A stretch of 64,000 bases of DNA from Meandrina meandrites. Its lineage: Eukaryota; Cnidaria; Anthozoa; Scleractinia; Meandrinidae. Shown here one piece after another: positions 35,476 to 48,100 of the stretch; the first letter of the stretch is position 1, and each line of letters opens with the position of its first letter. The DNA lies in contig OY855907.1 in the NCBI GenBank assembly GCA_963693305.1, positions 35,701,856 through 35,765,855 on the forward strand, given 5' to 3'. The notes beneath the pieces are model-generated. The model did no database searches, was not told the DNA's origin, and saw only the letters and a program-made list of their open reading frames with translations. Both the position numbers and the translations under genes were made by a program.

Positions 35476-35934
35476 CACAAACTAGTTGCTATTACCAATT
35501 GAGAGCGTTTTTACCATTTTAATCGAATTAAAAGAAACAAATCCTTCAGTTAAAGACGAGAATTGATCATGTAAAAGTTGAAAAATAATGATTTAATCAT
35601 TTCTACCATGCAATAAGACGACTCGGTATTTTTGTACTCTTTGTTTGTAGTTCAGTGGTATTGGTTTTGACATTGCATGCAAGGAAGCGGATTGTGAAAA
35701 ATTCATATATATTCAGTAATTTTGCAGGGGCATGATTTTTTTTCTCGCCAATGTTTTTTGAACACTGATAGTATGCTGTATTTCAACTGAAATGAAAACG
35801 TAAACTGCCTGTTGGGCTTTGCGGCACCACAAACATTTTGTTCGCAGTTGTATTCACGTGTGGTTTCGAAAGCTATACAAGGTCATACAAGCACCATCTT
35901 TCTTTCTATCACAGGACGACGTCCTAAGGTTATA

Positions 35935-36124
35935 ATGGCGCCAGCCTCGGGGGAAGGTAATAAAAAGGGAAGCAGATACGTGGTAGCCGTGACGCCTTCT
36001 TCTAGCCCTAATCGGCGATTTTTAGTGTTCATTTTGGCTGCTGTTGCTCTGGTAACTTTAGTCCTCCTTGCAACAATAATCCCAATTTACGTGAAGGGCA
36101 GTGGAAAGAATAAAAGCAATCATG
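35935..36124 (+). CDS. gene B exon 1: cytoplasmic tail and transmembrane anchor
   Basis: ATG at 35935; donor GTAAGT at 36125, phase 1 out, 63 codons. The peptide MAPASGEGNKKGSRYVVAVT is followed by SSSPNRRF, then the hydrophobic helix LVFILAAVALVTLVLLATII and a KGSGKNKSNHG linker. The basic RR before the helix and the absence of a cleavable signal pattern favour type II topology. No other in-frame ATG lies upstream. Confidence 0.75.
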
Positions 36125-39100
36125 GTAAGTAATTGCCAAGTTTTGCCTAATAGATTTCTGGTATTGAGATGCGCAGCATTGAGGATTCAGTTGATATCTT
36201 CTGCTCTGATCTCTGCTACTTCCTATTGATTAATCTGTAAACAGTTCCGATCTCTTTGTGAAAAATATTCAGTTTTCTCTGCCACTTCCCATTGATTAAT
36301 CTGTAAACAGTTCCGATCTCTTTGCGAAAAATATTCAGTTTTTCATGAATTACTGAAGGGTAGAAAGTTGTTCTTTTCTGTCTTATTTCAGTGAAAGAGG
36401 TTAGTGAAACGTTGCTTTTACGTACGAGGGCTTGTGGATGTATGATGTGTATTTATAATACCAAATTTAAAGAAATTAACGATCGATCATGACGAGCGGT
36501 ACTGCACCGATCCAAAGCGGCTCTGTGATTGGCCATCTCGCGAGAACAATGGAAGATTTTTTTTAAATAAGAATTGCCTTCCTATTTGTCGCTAGTAAAA
36601 CCTCTCCTACTGTCGTCATGCTCATTTCTGTGGTACGAATACTTGCTGGTTTTTCCTACTCTGTTAGTGATAGTGAATGTATTGTTGTTACCGAGCGTAC
36701 CGATTGTACCGACTGTACCGATTGTACCGACTGTACCGACTGTACCGATTGTACCGACTGTACCGACTGTACCGACTGTACCGATTGTACCGACTGTACC
36801 GATTGTACCGACTGTACCGACTGTACCGATTGTACCGACTGTACCGACTGTACCGACTGTACCGACTGTACCGATTGTACCGACTGTACCGACTGTACCG
36901 AGCGTACCGACTGTACCGAATGTACCGAATGTACCGACTGTGCCGATCGTACCGACTGTACCGACTGTACCGACTGTACCGACTGTACCGATTGTACCGA
37001 CTGTACCGAGTGTACCGACTGTACCGACTGTACCGACGGTACCGACTGTACCGACTGTACCGATTGTACCGACTGTACCGACTGTACCGACTGTACCGAG
37101 CGTACCGACTGTACCGACTGTACCGAGCGTACAGATCAAGGTATTCTTGTAATAGTTAGTGCATGGTAATGGAACGTTGAGTTTGTTCTCAGAGTCCATT
37201 AGGTTCTACACGGTTTCTCGTTTTTCAAATTTAGTGAAAAGATAGTCTGGAGCCAACCCGTGTAGAAACCTGTAAAATAATGTGGTCCTTTGAATTTGCT
37301 GCTGGCGTGTTAGATTCTTCCATCCTAAATCACCGGAGTACGCGTCACAACCTCGTTCCCAGTATCTCTCACTTTTAGGGAGGCGCTGTTAACGTTTTTT
37401 AATTACGCCAGAAACTCATAAGGAGTTGAAACGTGTAACGTGCGTTCACAGCGTTCGAATATTCAGTTTTGCCAAGTACCATATTTGGCAACACAAAGAG
37501 TTTGTACGTGAATGATTTACACACGTAACGACACACGCAACAAAATTTTCTGTTTTGCGATAACTCGCTTGAATTTCGACCAAAACGCCATAAATTACTC
37601 ACATAAACTAAAGAAATTCATTACAGTATCAAGTAAAGTTCTCCAGACCGACTGAATGACGACGAAACAGAAGAATTTAACCAATTTTAACTTTATTCAA
37701 CCCAAATTGTTCAAAAACAAGATTACGCCATTACGCGCGAGCTAGCGCGCGCTGTGAATTTAGTCCAGATATTGCAATTTTGATTGGTTTAATTTTTTCT
37801 CGTGATTCTCCGCATAAGCGCGCGCACACAACATTATGCGATTTCCTTCAGGTTAAGCTCGGCAGGGAAATAAATTTTGTTTTTCTTCTAAACGAGCACG
37901 GTGATCCCCATTTTTTAATGCATTAATTTAATTGACATACGGTTTGACTACAATATATCGCGATTTAAAGAAACTACTTTGAGATATTTTATTTTGCAAT
38001 AAAGGTAGAGATAAACTACCTAAAAAGATCTCATAGCATGGTAACAGTTTGAGTGCAATTAACAAAACCTTATCGAAACGGTTTAGCACTCAAGCTGTTC
38101 CCGCGAGAGAAAAAAAGGATTTGAAGTTATCCGTAATTCAGTTTGGATGGACTTCTAATATTCATTTATTCGATATTTTGAAACGGGTAGTGATTTGCGT
38201 GGTTTCCTCTTCGACCTCTTCTTGGTTGCAGCTATACCCAGCCCTCCTCGCGATGCCCCGATCGATCAGGCAGATAAGCACATGTTGCACAATATTATAA
38301 AGAGTAAACGCAGAAATGCTGATTTTTGACCAAAACGATTTGAGGGTCAAGACACAAACAGCACATATTCAAATTGGTCAAGCTAATCGTTACTATTCGG
38401 AGTATTCGGCCATTATTCACTTTGTTTTCTCACACAGTCCGGCAACAACACGCGAGTTTCGTGTTCGTTCTCGTGCATTCTGAGAGTGCAGCGAATCGGC
38501 CAGCACCAACGTCTCCTCCATTAACAGCGCTATTAAAATGGGAAAGGTCAAATCTGTGATCTTACCTTCAATTTTGCCTTCAAACTTTCCTCCAGAGAAA
38601 TAAGCACGCTTGGTTGATGGAAATCTTCACCTTTCGCCGCCAGTCGCTCTAGGTTTCCCGCCAAAAATTAGGTCACGTTGGGTCAAGCGTGACCGAAAAC
38701 AATGTTTCACTGACACATTTCGGAAGCCGTGTATACAGCATGTTTACATAGTATGTCAAGGCGAGGAGGTAAATAAATATACAGAATATATTAACCTTTC
38801 CTTCCGTGGAAACAACGATCGCATCGCATGAAGAACAGGGTTGCCTAGCATGTTATTATTGGAATCATATCTATCGAAGAGAGAAACTTTCAATTTATTA
38901 GAGAAAACATTAGACTGCCGGACACGGAGTATTTTGAAATTCGTGTCCGGCAAACATATTTGCAACAGAACAACAAACTCGGCGTACTTCGGCGACAATC
39001 GTAAATTTCTTAGAAAGAAATACAAGAATAGCATTACCTAGCATTATGTTGTTCGAATCTATCGAGTAGAAAACCAAACATATTAGACTGCCGGACACGG

Positions 39101-42100
39101 AGTATTTAGAAATTCGTGTCCGGAAGCTGGCGGCAAGCATATTTGTAACAAAACAACAAAATCGGCGTACTTCGGCGACAATCGTAAATTTCTTAGCAAG
39201 AAATACAAGAAAAGCATTGCCTAGTATTGCCTATCATTATGCTGTTCGAATCTATCGAGTAGAAAACCAAAAATACTCGACTGCCGGACACGGAGTATTT
39301 AGAAATTCCTGTCCGGAAGCTGGCGGCAAGCTTCTAAGTCACGGGTTCGATTTATACACTGAGGGCGCCGATAATAAACACAAAACCTCGCACGGCGGTG
39401 AAATTCGTGAAGTTTTCAGGTATGTTAACACGTAAATGATGGTATTAATTGAAATTTGAAAATATATTCGACTGCCGGACACGGAGTATTTTGGAAAACC
39501 TGTCCGGCTGCCGGACATATAGACACATGCGTTCGAGGTTCGAGTGGCAGGGTATTCTGCAATTAAGTGGTAAGCTCAATGTTCTTGTTATTATGCATTT
39601 CAGATTCATCGTCCATTTATTACTTTACTTTAGGATTATTAAATCGGTTTCCAGCACTCAGTAAAGACATGTTAAAACGCATAAGAACGTTAAAAGTCTT
39701 AAGAAAGAGTTCAACACTTACCGTAGCTTACCGCTATTAACACATGACTACTAGTAGTAATCAGCGATTAGGGGAGTGCGTTCGACCTAAGATGGAGAGT
39801 CAGGTAGTAGCAAAGAAGCAAGGTTGTTGGCAAACTATGCAATTTAATATGCCTCAAATGGAGCGACGAGGATGAGCGAGAGAGGAATCTCATCACACAA
39901 CATTTTGGAGGAAAGATTGCGTGACGAGCCAAAAGAACATCTCTCTGCAAAATAAACTGGAATTTGTCGCATCAAGAAATGGGTTGTGTTCTTTTCGAAG
40001 GCGTTCAATAAACTGTGAAAAAATTGTGACACTGTAGCAGTTCTTGATATCTTAAAGCAGAATTTTTCTTTGCTTGCAAGCTATGTTATCGTAAATTGGG
40101 TGTTACACTGTTACACAAGAAGCCATTCAACGGGACGGAAACATGATCTGTCATCATAGCAGTGATTGTTTACCAAAGGTCAAAAAGAACCTCAAATAAT
40201 GAATGGCACGGCAAATTCTCATTGATGTCAGAATATTGTAAAACAACGTGAATAGAAGTCGCTCCTAGCACTTCATGTGACATTCACAAAGCAGAAACGT
40301 ACAAAGTCATAAATGAATGGGCAATTTGCATTCATTTTTACACTAAAATTCATATGGAATAGAAATGAATTATCATGTACACGACAAATAATTATTTATT
40401 TCACTTTAGTTGTTTAATATCTTTTGGCACTACACAGAGCACTACACAACTTCTAAAACTCCACAGACTTCTACAAATACTTTCACTTCAATTTGAAAAT
40501 AGATCGAGGCACAGCACATCAACTTTTCGTTCATAGTCAATACACTCATAATATTCAATAATGATTTCCTCATCAAAATGCCTAAACATTCTGCGAATAA
40601 CTATAGAATACAAATTCAAAGAAGCGATAAAACAATTTTGATCCTTATTCTACTCACTCGTTTTACATGAAATGCTAACGATTTGAAATTTTAGCTAGTT
40701 TTGTGAATCGTTTTGCATGCAAACACGCTGGTTTACCTTGCCTATAAAACAACGAATCGAGTTATTCGATTTCCACTCCTTTTACGACGTTCGGTGGCTG
40801 ATTAAAACTCTTCTACCTTGGATGAAAACCCTCCAAACAGCAGCGATAACAGACCATAACACATGACAATTTTGTCGAGAGAAATCACTCCAAACAGAAA
40901 AACAGAAGCACATGGCATGGAGATGACGTCATTCGCCCCTGAAAAATTTTCTGGGGGGGCCAAATTGACAACGTCGTATAGTCCATAAAAGCAAGAGTTT
41001 TTCTCGATTAGGGTGCGTTCTCCTTCGTCGAACGCAATAAATCCTTCGTCCGCTACTCCGTCTGAAACATTCGCTTTGTTCAGTGACGATTTAAGAAAAA
41101 ATAACTTAAACAACACTGTGGAAGCGATATTTAAAAAAAAAACTACGCACAACACGATGCTCACGTGTCCCACACGAACGACTTCTCGTCGACAAGCGCT
41201 CCAAACGAAAAGACAAGCCAAAGCTTGCATGTGATTGGTTCGGTACATTGCGGTACGGAAGGGATCGAGAGTAGCCAATCACAGAGCCGCTTTGGATCGG
41301 TGCAGTACTACTGATCATGACCATTAATTGCAGTAGGTTGCTGTAAATAATGTTGTCCGGTGGAATATGAATCCTTATCATTATATTTTTATGCTATAAA
41401 AGTTCGTTGTCTTTCCTTAGCGTGATTTAAAATTAAATCTCTGGGACAAAGCAAAAGAGATAAAACTTAGGAATGAGTTGTTCTCTGGGAGTAAGTTCCC
41501 AAAACTCCCTTGTGAAAACAAGTTGCGCAAATGAATGGTTTGTTGCGTTTCTCTTAGAACAACTTTCAGAACGACGAGAAGGTGAAGGTTCTCTCGCCAA
41601 CAGCAGCTCAAGATCAACAGTTATTGGTCTGTCGACGAGTCAACAACAACATTCATCAGGTTGCCATTATTTAAATAAATAATCACGGTGATAAATGGAA
41701 TTTGGAGATGCTAGACTTCCGTGCAAGAATACTCACAACAAAGGAATTTTCGGCCATGCACGTCATTAGTCAAAATTTGGCACGTGGTACGACGTAACTG
41801 AAAAAGTGTCACTCAAGATAATTTCCAAATTTAAATAGAAATTCCAATGCCTTGATAGCCTGTTCCAGGCGTTTGGTTTGTTGGACATCACCAGATGCAC
41901 CAGAGCGCCCAGCGCAAAGAAGAAGGGCGAGTGGAAAAATATCGGACGAGGGTTCATAAGTCAAAGAGACCCTTCGCCCCTCGCCCAAAGACCCACGACT
42001 TTTTTCCATTAAACCGAACGCCTGGAACAAACTAACGCCTTGACTAGAGAACCGCGTAACATTGATTGTTTGTGTTCTATCGGTAATGTTAAAAATCCCT

Positions 42101-45100
42101 TAAATGAAGGAATTGGAAAAGTTTTAAGTTCTAGGACCGATCGACGTCGGTTTCGCATGGACAGCCCTGCTGCAGATAGAAACTAATGCTGGATAACTGG
42201 CATCAACATTTTCAAAACATTGCAATTTTTTGGATCAGGTTTAGATTGCTCTATAAAGCACTGTCTAGTACAAAACACAAGCGCTAAGCTGACACACCTC
42301 ACGTTTCTTTTTATGTATTCAGTTGTAGAATCCATCATCGACACCTCGACTTTAAAACATGAGGAAGGTACGTCTTTGCAGACTAAAGATGCTTCGCCAT
42401 CTGAAAGGATGCAACCCTCCAAGTTCTCCATTGTAATTCGTACTACAACAACTACACTGGCATCAGCAATGTCTACTGACTTTGGACGATCGTCCGAGAA
42501 ACGAAGAAATTCTGTTTCTGCTCCTGTCAGCAGTACAAGATCAACTGCTCAGTCCTCCATTGTCATTCGTGCTACAACAACTACACTAGCATCAGCAATG
42601 TCTACTGACTTTGGACGATCGTCAGCAGAGAAACAAAGTAATTCTGTTCCTGTTCCTGTCAGCAGTACAAGATCAACTGCTAAATCCGGTGTCCATTCAT
42701 CTGCCTCAGGTTTGCTTTACTTTACTCAGGCTTAGCTTGATGATTATTCATCGTAAATCTCTTTGTAATCTCGTACCCAGATCTTCTCAACCCTCGTAGA
42801 GAAAATCTGATAAAAGTCATTATTGCTCGCCTCAAATGTGTCTGAAATCTACAGTACACTAGAGGGCCAGTAGAATAGCTCTTATGTGTGATGACGTCTT
42901 ATGGTCAAAATTCACCACCAAGGCTCGTTTAAGCGAATTATTATCAAACTTCTGCCACCTTCATGCAGTTTTCACGTGGGTATTATTTTCATCTTTGCTA
43001 CTTTAAGAATTCATTCATGATAACATTTTCAAGTTTACACTTCGAAAGCAAGGCTTGGTGGTGAAACTAGCCATTCTGACGTAAACATGCATAAGGGCTA
43101 TTACAAGCTTACGAGATCTGCTACACTACTGTATCAAACCGTTGTTTGCAACGTTTTTCATGCAGTTGAAGATAAAAAACCCGATGAAATCCGTCGATGT
43201 AAATACAACGTTCTTCTCCACAAAAAACTTTTAATTATTCATTGTCAGACCAAACGGCAGGGCAAAATTTATGGCCCATTGCCAGAGTTGAACAACTCCA
43301 AAGCTGTATCTTTTCGAGCGACACGAACCTACATAAAGGGGAGCAACCGCCTCCAATCTCAAGATTTCATCTAAGAGTTTTGTCAATTCTTTTGTTTATC
43401 TACCACTGTCAGGATTACCCTGTAAAATATGTTGACAGTATGCATGAATTGACAATGGATTAGGTCTTCTCTGCGAGTTTAGGCATTAGCTAGCTTAATT
43501 TTATTTTGTGCTCCATTTCTCTAAAGGATCAAGCAAGAACATTAACCTTTCACCCACTACAGCAGCAACTGCCTCTGGTGGAGTAACGACTTCATCACCG
43601 GCAAAGGCCGTACTATCTACAATGATTACATCTCAGAATATCAGCAAGGAATTAAGCCTAGTTTCTTCCTCCATTATGAGAAGTAGTAATTTTGTGATCA
43701 GCACAGCATCAAAAGCGGTAGCAGTAGTATCATCACTCGCCAACCTTCTGCCTAACACGGGTAAGGACAGGAGCACTTTGTTGCATAATTCACTGGTTAA
43801 GACTTTTGTAAGTTACTCAGCCAGAGTATGCAAAGGACGTCAGCAATTGTGTATTTCTTATAGAAGAATCATACATCTGTTAGGTTCGTGACCTTCTCAT
43901 TGGTTTTTCTTCATAATATTTCATCTCGATTTTAGAGTTAGTACTTCAGACACTGGATCGAAAGATCCTTGTTCCCTGTCGACGACCCAAGCAAAGGCCA
44001 TTGCATTGTGGTTTGGCCATCACACCTTAGTTTTACAGCGACTCACTCCAACCAAAAATACCTTATCAGAACTAAGCACCGGCAAATTGTTACGACAACC
44101 TGATAGAACACTGTGGGGATCCTGGCTCTTCTGATCCTTAGAATCGGCCTTATTTTAGATTTAGTGAAATCAACCAAATATGAATCATAGCCTTTGCTTC
44201 GAGCTATATTGTGATGGGGACAAATAAGAGAAGGAAGAGGAGGGGATAGGAGGGGGAGGTGGCGCATGATGAAAAGGCACAATGGAACATGAATAGAATT
44301 TATTTACAGTAAAATTCAATCTTAAGTTTGATTTGAAAGAAAACTGTGCCTTTACTAGTTTTACATAGTTTAAGTATTGCTTTGATGTGGTGCCGCATTT
44401 TCATTTATTAAACTACTTGGACAATGTTAGAGCAGTGAAAGAATATTATAAGACCCCTATATAGAGGGTCGTACAGGGGTATTCTCGTGACGCGTGATTA
44501 GCTGATTTTATTTTCCGTGAACGTAAATTTAATAAATTTATTCTTCGTGACCCGTGACCGGAAGGTTTTGCGTGAAACGTGACGAGCTTGAATTAATAAC
44601 CGATATTCGTGATTTCACCACTTTATCGACTTTATTTTGCGTGATTTTGAGACGCGAGACCTCAAATGTGTCAAACACTCTTTGTAGAGAAAGAACAGGA
44701 TAAAAGAGTATGTTTCTTTCTTATTTTCGTAATTTCTTAATCAATTTTGATTTCTTCAAACACTATTTGTAGCGTAAGAACAGGATAAAAGAGTACTTAT
44801 TTTCGTGATTCGGGAAAATGAAATTTCAATATCCGTGATCCGTGATTCGTTATTTTTTTCGTCCGTGAATCGTGCCAGAGACCCCCCCTGTACGACCCTC
44901 TACAAAGTATGCGTTTGAAAACATGGCTGGACTTCCTCATCTCGTCTGATAGTTAAAACTCTTTGATCTTGCATTTTAAACATATTTCTGTCTTAAATTT
45001 CAGAAGCCAAATGGTCTCGATGGAGTCCTTGGAGTGACTGCACAAAAACATGTGGTACTGGAGCACGTCATCGCACAAGAACATGTGTCGCTCAAAATCA

Positions 45101-48100
45101 GGATGCCGTTTTCGCTCCTATTGCTTGTGCTGGGAAACCCATACAGAACAAGACATGCGCAGAATGGGACTGTCCAGGTTTGAGAGAATTTCATATATTC
45201 GCTTTGATTCCTATTTTGCCGAGTGATGGAGTGGAAGGTGGGATGGGCTCCGAAAGGGATTTCCTAAGTGGTTGACTTATGGATGAGATTATGGCAAGAC
45301 ACAGACACAAGACAAGACAATACAAGAAAAAGACACGGCACGACAAGACAACACAACACAACACAACACAACACAACACAACACAACACAACACAACACA
45401 ACACAACACAAGACACGACTAGACACGACAACACAACACAACACAACACAGTTAAGACACGACTAAAATCTAGAAATGAGGTGTTGCCTGTGTTCAGTTA
45501 ATTGTAGTGTTTATCTACAAGCAGTAGCTTGCCATTATGTCCTCTGTGCACAAATTATTAATATAAATTAATAATTAGATGATTTACATATACTAGGTAC
45601 AAGCCTAAACTAGGAAACAGTGTCCCGAGGTTTCATCAAAAACAAATCAGTCCCAGAACCGATACAAATTGGCTGGTTTATATAGGTATTTACTTTTGTT
45701 GGACTGGAATACATTTGATTCCACACGTTGATATATTTTCCCTCAGATTGCAACAAGACATGCGTCAAGGGAACGTTGAATGATGAATGCAACGCTTGTG
45801 CAAGCGATGATCACGTGCTTACTGGTAGAATTCTTGGTGAGACGAGTGTTCCATTGTCGGAAGCTAACATTTCATTGGCAGAGACTCCGTACAGAGTCTT
45901 GGCTCAAACCAACATCAGCGGGTTTTTCACCGCTTTCAATGTTTGCACAAGCGCCAAACAAGAGCTGTTCATAGCCAAAGAGGGTTTTGTTCCCATGAAG
46001 AAGAATGCGACTGTGATGACGCCCACGACTGCTAATGTTGTTGCCATGCTGGAAATTGCCGGTAAGCTAAAATAACCCCTGCCCTAAAAAATGTATGAAT
46101 TATTGTGGAGATATTAATGTCACTGGTTTGGTTTTCGTTGTCAAAGAAATACCATGTGAGAAAAAATAAAACAGTTAACTTATCGAGGAATCCCAATTTA
46201 GTAAGTAAATGAGTGAATACAACTCAAGAAACAAGCTAAAGACAGTTTAACAAATGACCAAAAACAGAAACGGCAGACGAGTGCGCGAGCTCGAGGGGAT
46301 GCATACCTGTTATTTACGTTTCTTGCGTGGAAGAATATTGCGCGATACATTGATAGAATATGGCATTCACTGGTTTTTACGATGTATATCTTAACTTTTG
46401 CAGTTCCTCCTTTTGTAACAGTCCACCCAGAAAGTAAGATGCGGATGACTGGCCAGAGTGTTACATTTTGTTGTGATGGCAAAGGAAATCCTCCACCAGA
46501 AATTGAATGGTACCGAAAAAAAAATATTGCATTTGAAAATATTTAATTCATAGAAGAAACATTCGGATTGGTCTTCTCGCAAGTCAACTGACACTACCCA
46601 ATATCAAAATGTACATCTTGTCTTACCCAGCGTTCATTTATCTCGCATTAATTTACAAGAAAATATCATAAAGCTAATGACTTTATGGGGATATTCTGCA
46701 AAATTTAATTGTTCGTAGAAAAGAATAATGGAAGAATATGATGGCTATTAAAACCCTGGGAAAGAGTTAAAAGGCAAGATTTTTAACTATCTTTTTCAAT
46801 CTTTTAAAGTTAAAAGTTAATCCCCAAATTGTTACTATATTAATTATTTAGGTTCAAGGAGAATAATATTGTCGACAAAGACCTGTACAGCTTCAACAAC
46901 ACTCTTGAAATCACTGCTGCGAGTGGCCTTAATGGCACTTACCGCTGTAGAGTTGTAAATGACTTTGGATCAGAATTCTCCGACACAGCTGTCTTAAAGT
47001 TACTAGGTATGTATCTTTACCTACCTCAGGCCTTCGCTGTGAGTTTCCTCTTTGAGAAACGATAAAAAATATAGTGTCGAAGCAAAGGGTGATCCGTGCC
47101 TGCAGGAACAGCCGCTATAAGGGACAAAAAGGGTAGAAGACCGTGCTTTATCAAGGTCTCATAACAAACATGCGTGTACAGTAGAATCCTGAATTCTCGA
47201 ACTTCCAGCTGGGGAAACGAGAAATCGGGGGTAAAATTATAGAGAAGCACTATCCAAGGGAAACGAAAATTGGTTGCAGAAATCCTGTACTTCTTTGTCA
47301 GGCACTATTTTAAAAGATGAGGTTTTCGTAATTTTCCCATATAGGTAAAGGTAAAGTCTGCATTCGAGCCCAGTGGCTCATCAGGCCAGAGCTTATCTCG
47401 GTTTCCGTAACACGAAGCGACTAGGAGTATTTCTACTCCCCCCTGGATGGGATGCTAGTCCATCGCAGGTTTACCCTCAGCAGTAGATTCGCCGGTACCA
47501 ATTTATACACCTGGGTGGAGACAGGCACTATGCTTATGAGAGTAAAGTGTATTGCCTAAGAACACAACGCAGTGCCCGGCCAGGGCTCGAACCCGGACCG
47601 TTGGATCTGGAGTCCAGCGCAATAACCATTAGGCCACCGCGCCTCCCACATTTTCCCATATAAGGCAACCATAATTGTTGACTTTAGCTCATCCAAGGCC
47701 ATGGTGTAATCTCCCATTACTTTTCTCTGGGTTCGACAGAAGCATCTTACATATTAACTGTCGTTATTTTATTTCTACTTGATTTATAAACAAAGCATGG
47801 CTGACGGTTGTCATAAGGGACCTTAAGAACACATTTCTGATCGGGCGTGGAGCAAAAAGTGTTTGAATAATTGATTAATTTACATCTCAATGTGATATAA
47901 TAGTACTTTCCAGTAATTAATGGTCACAATATATTTGTGCGAAACAAGAGTTCTTCTTTGTTTCCAGATGAAGACGTAGATTCGTGTTCTTCGTCACCCA
48001 ATTCCAAGAACGTAACTCTTCCCGATGGCTGTGCTACTAGCACCACAAACAGCAGCATTGTAGACGTGGGCGAGTGTCAGCCTGTAGCCTGCTTGAAAAA

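Larger units (their letters stand above)
36488..41320. repeat. inverted repeat pair about 46 bp, 4.8 kb apart
   Basis: 36488-36533 and 41274-41320 share GGTACTGCACCGATCCAAAG (GTACTGCACC in the other copy) and GCGGCTCTGTGATTGGC in opposite orientation. They could be the ends of a large element within the first intron of gene B, or two copies of a short repeat. No target duplication was read. Confidence 0.45.
36125..41557 (+). other. gene B first intron, 5.4 kb
   Basis: Contains a 66-bp tandem duplication, the 9-bp minisatellite, the hairpin tandem repeat at 38840-39510, a 158-codon minus-strand frame and a 46-bp inverted repeat pair. 37140-38840 and 39545-40800 show nothing recognisable apart from a CCTCGTTCCCAG repeat fragment near 37350. 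Confidence 0.6.

Noticed and set aside
35149..35502. 117-codon open frame upstream of gene B
   Set aside because: It lies in the diverged duplicated 5' flank with no family resemblance, and overlaps the candidate TATA box.
36574..37199. Four long overlapping frames of about 160-205 codons encoding VPT, TDC, YRL and GTV repeats
   Set aside because: They are a by-product of a 9-base minisatellite unit without stops. The flanks are non-coding and the region is intronic.
38913..39490. Regularly spaced repeats as a CRISPR array
   Set aside because: Units are 173-201 bases with similar spacers, in an intron of an animal gene. They do not have CRISPR repeat or spacer sizes.
40802..41278. Confident gene call for the 158-codon minus-strand frame
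   Set aside because: Only length and hydrophobicity support it. It was kept as a low-confidence feature and not as a gene.
43087..43374. 95-codon open frame in the gene B intron as an extra exon
   Set aside because: No acceptor/donor pair in phase 1 was found, and the composition is unlike the stalk or the CILP modules.
45191..45449. Minus-strand frames rich in Cys, Val and Leu near the ACAAC repeat as a membrane protein
   Set aside because: The reverse complement of the same microsatellite; no independent support.
45191..45501. Open frames in and around the ACAAC repeat
   Set aside because: Low-complexity artefacts of a pentanucleotide microsatellite.
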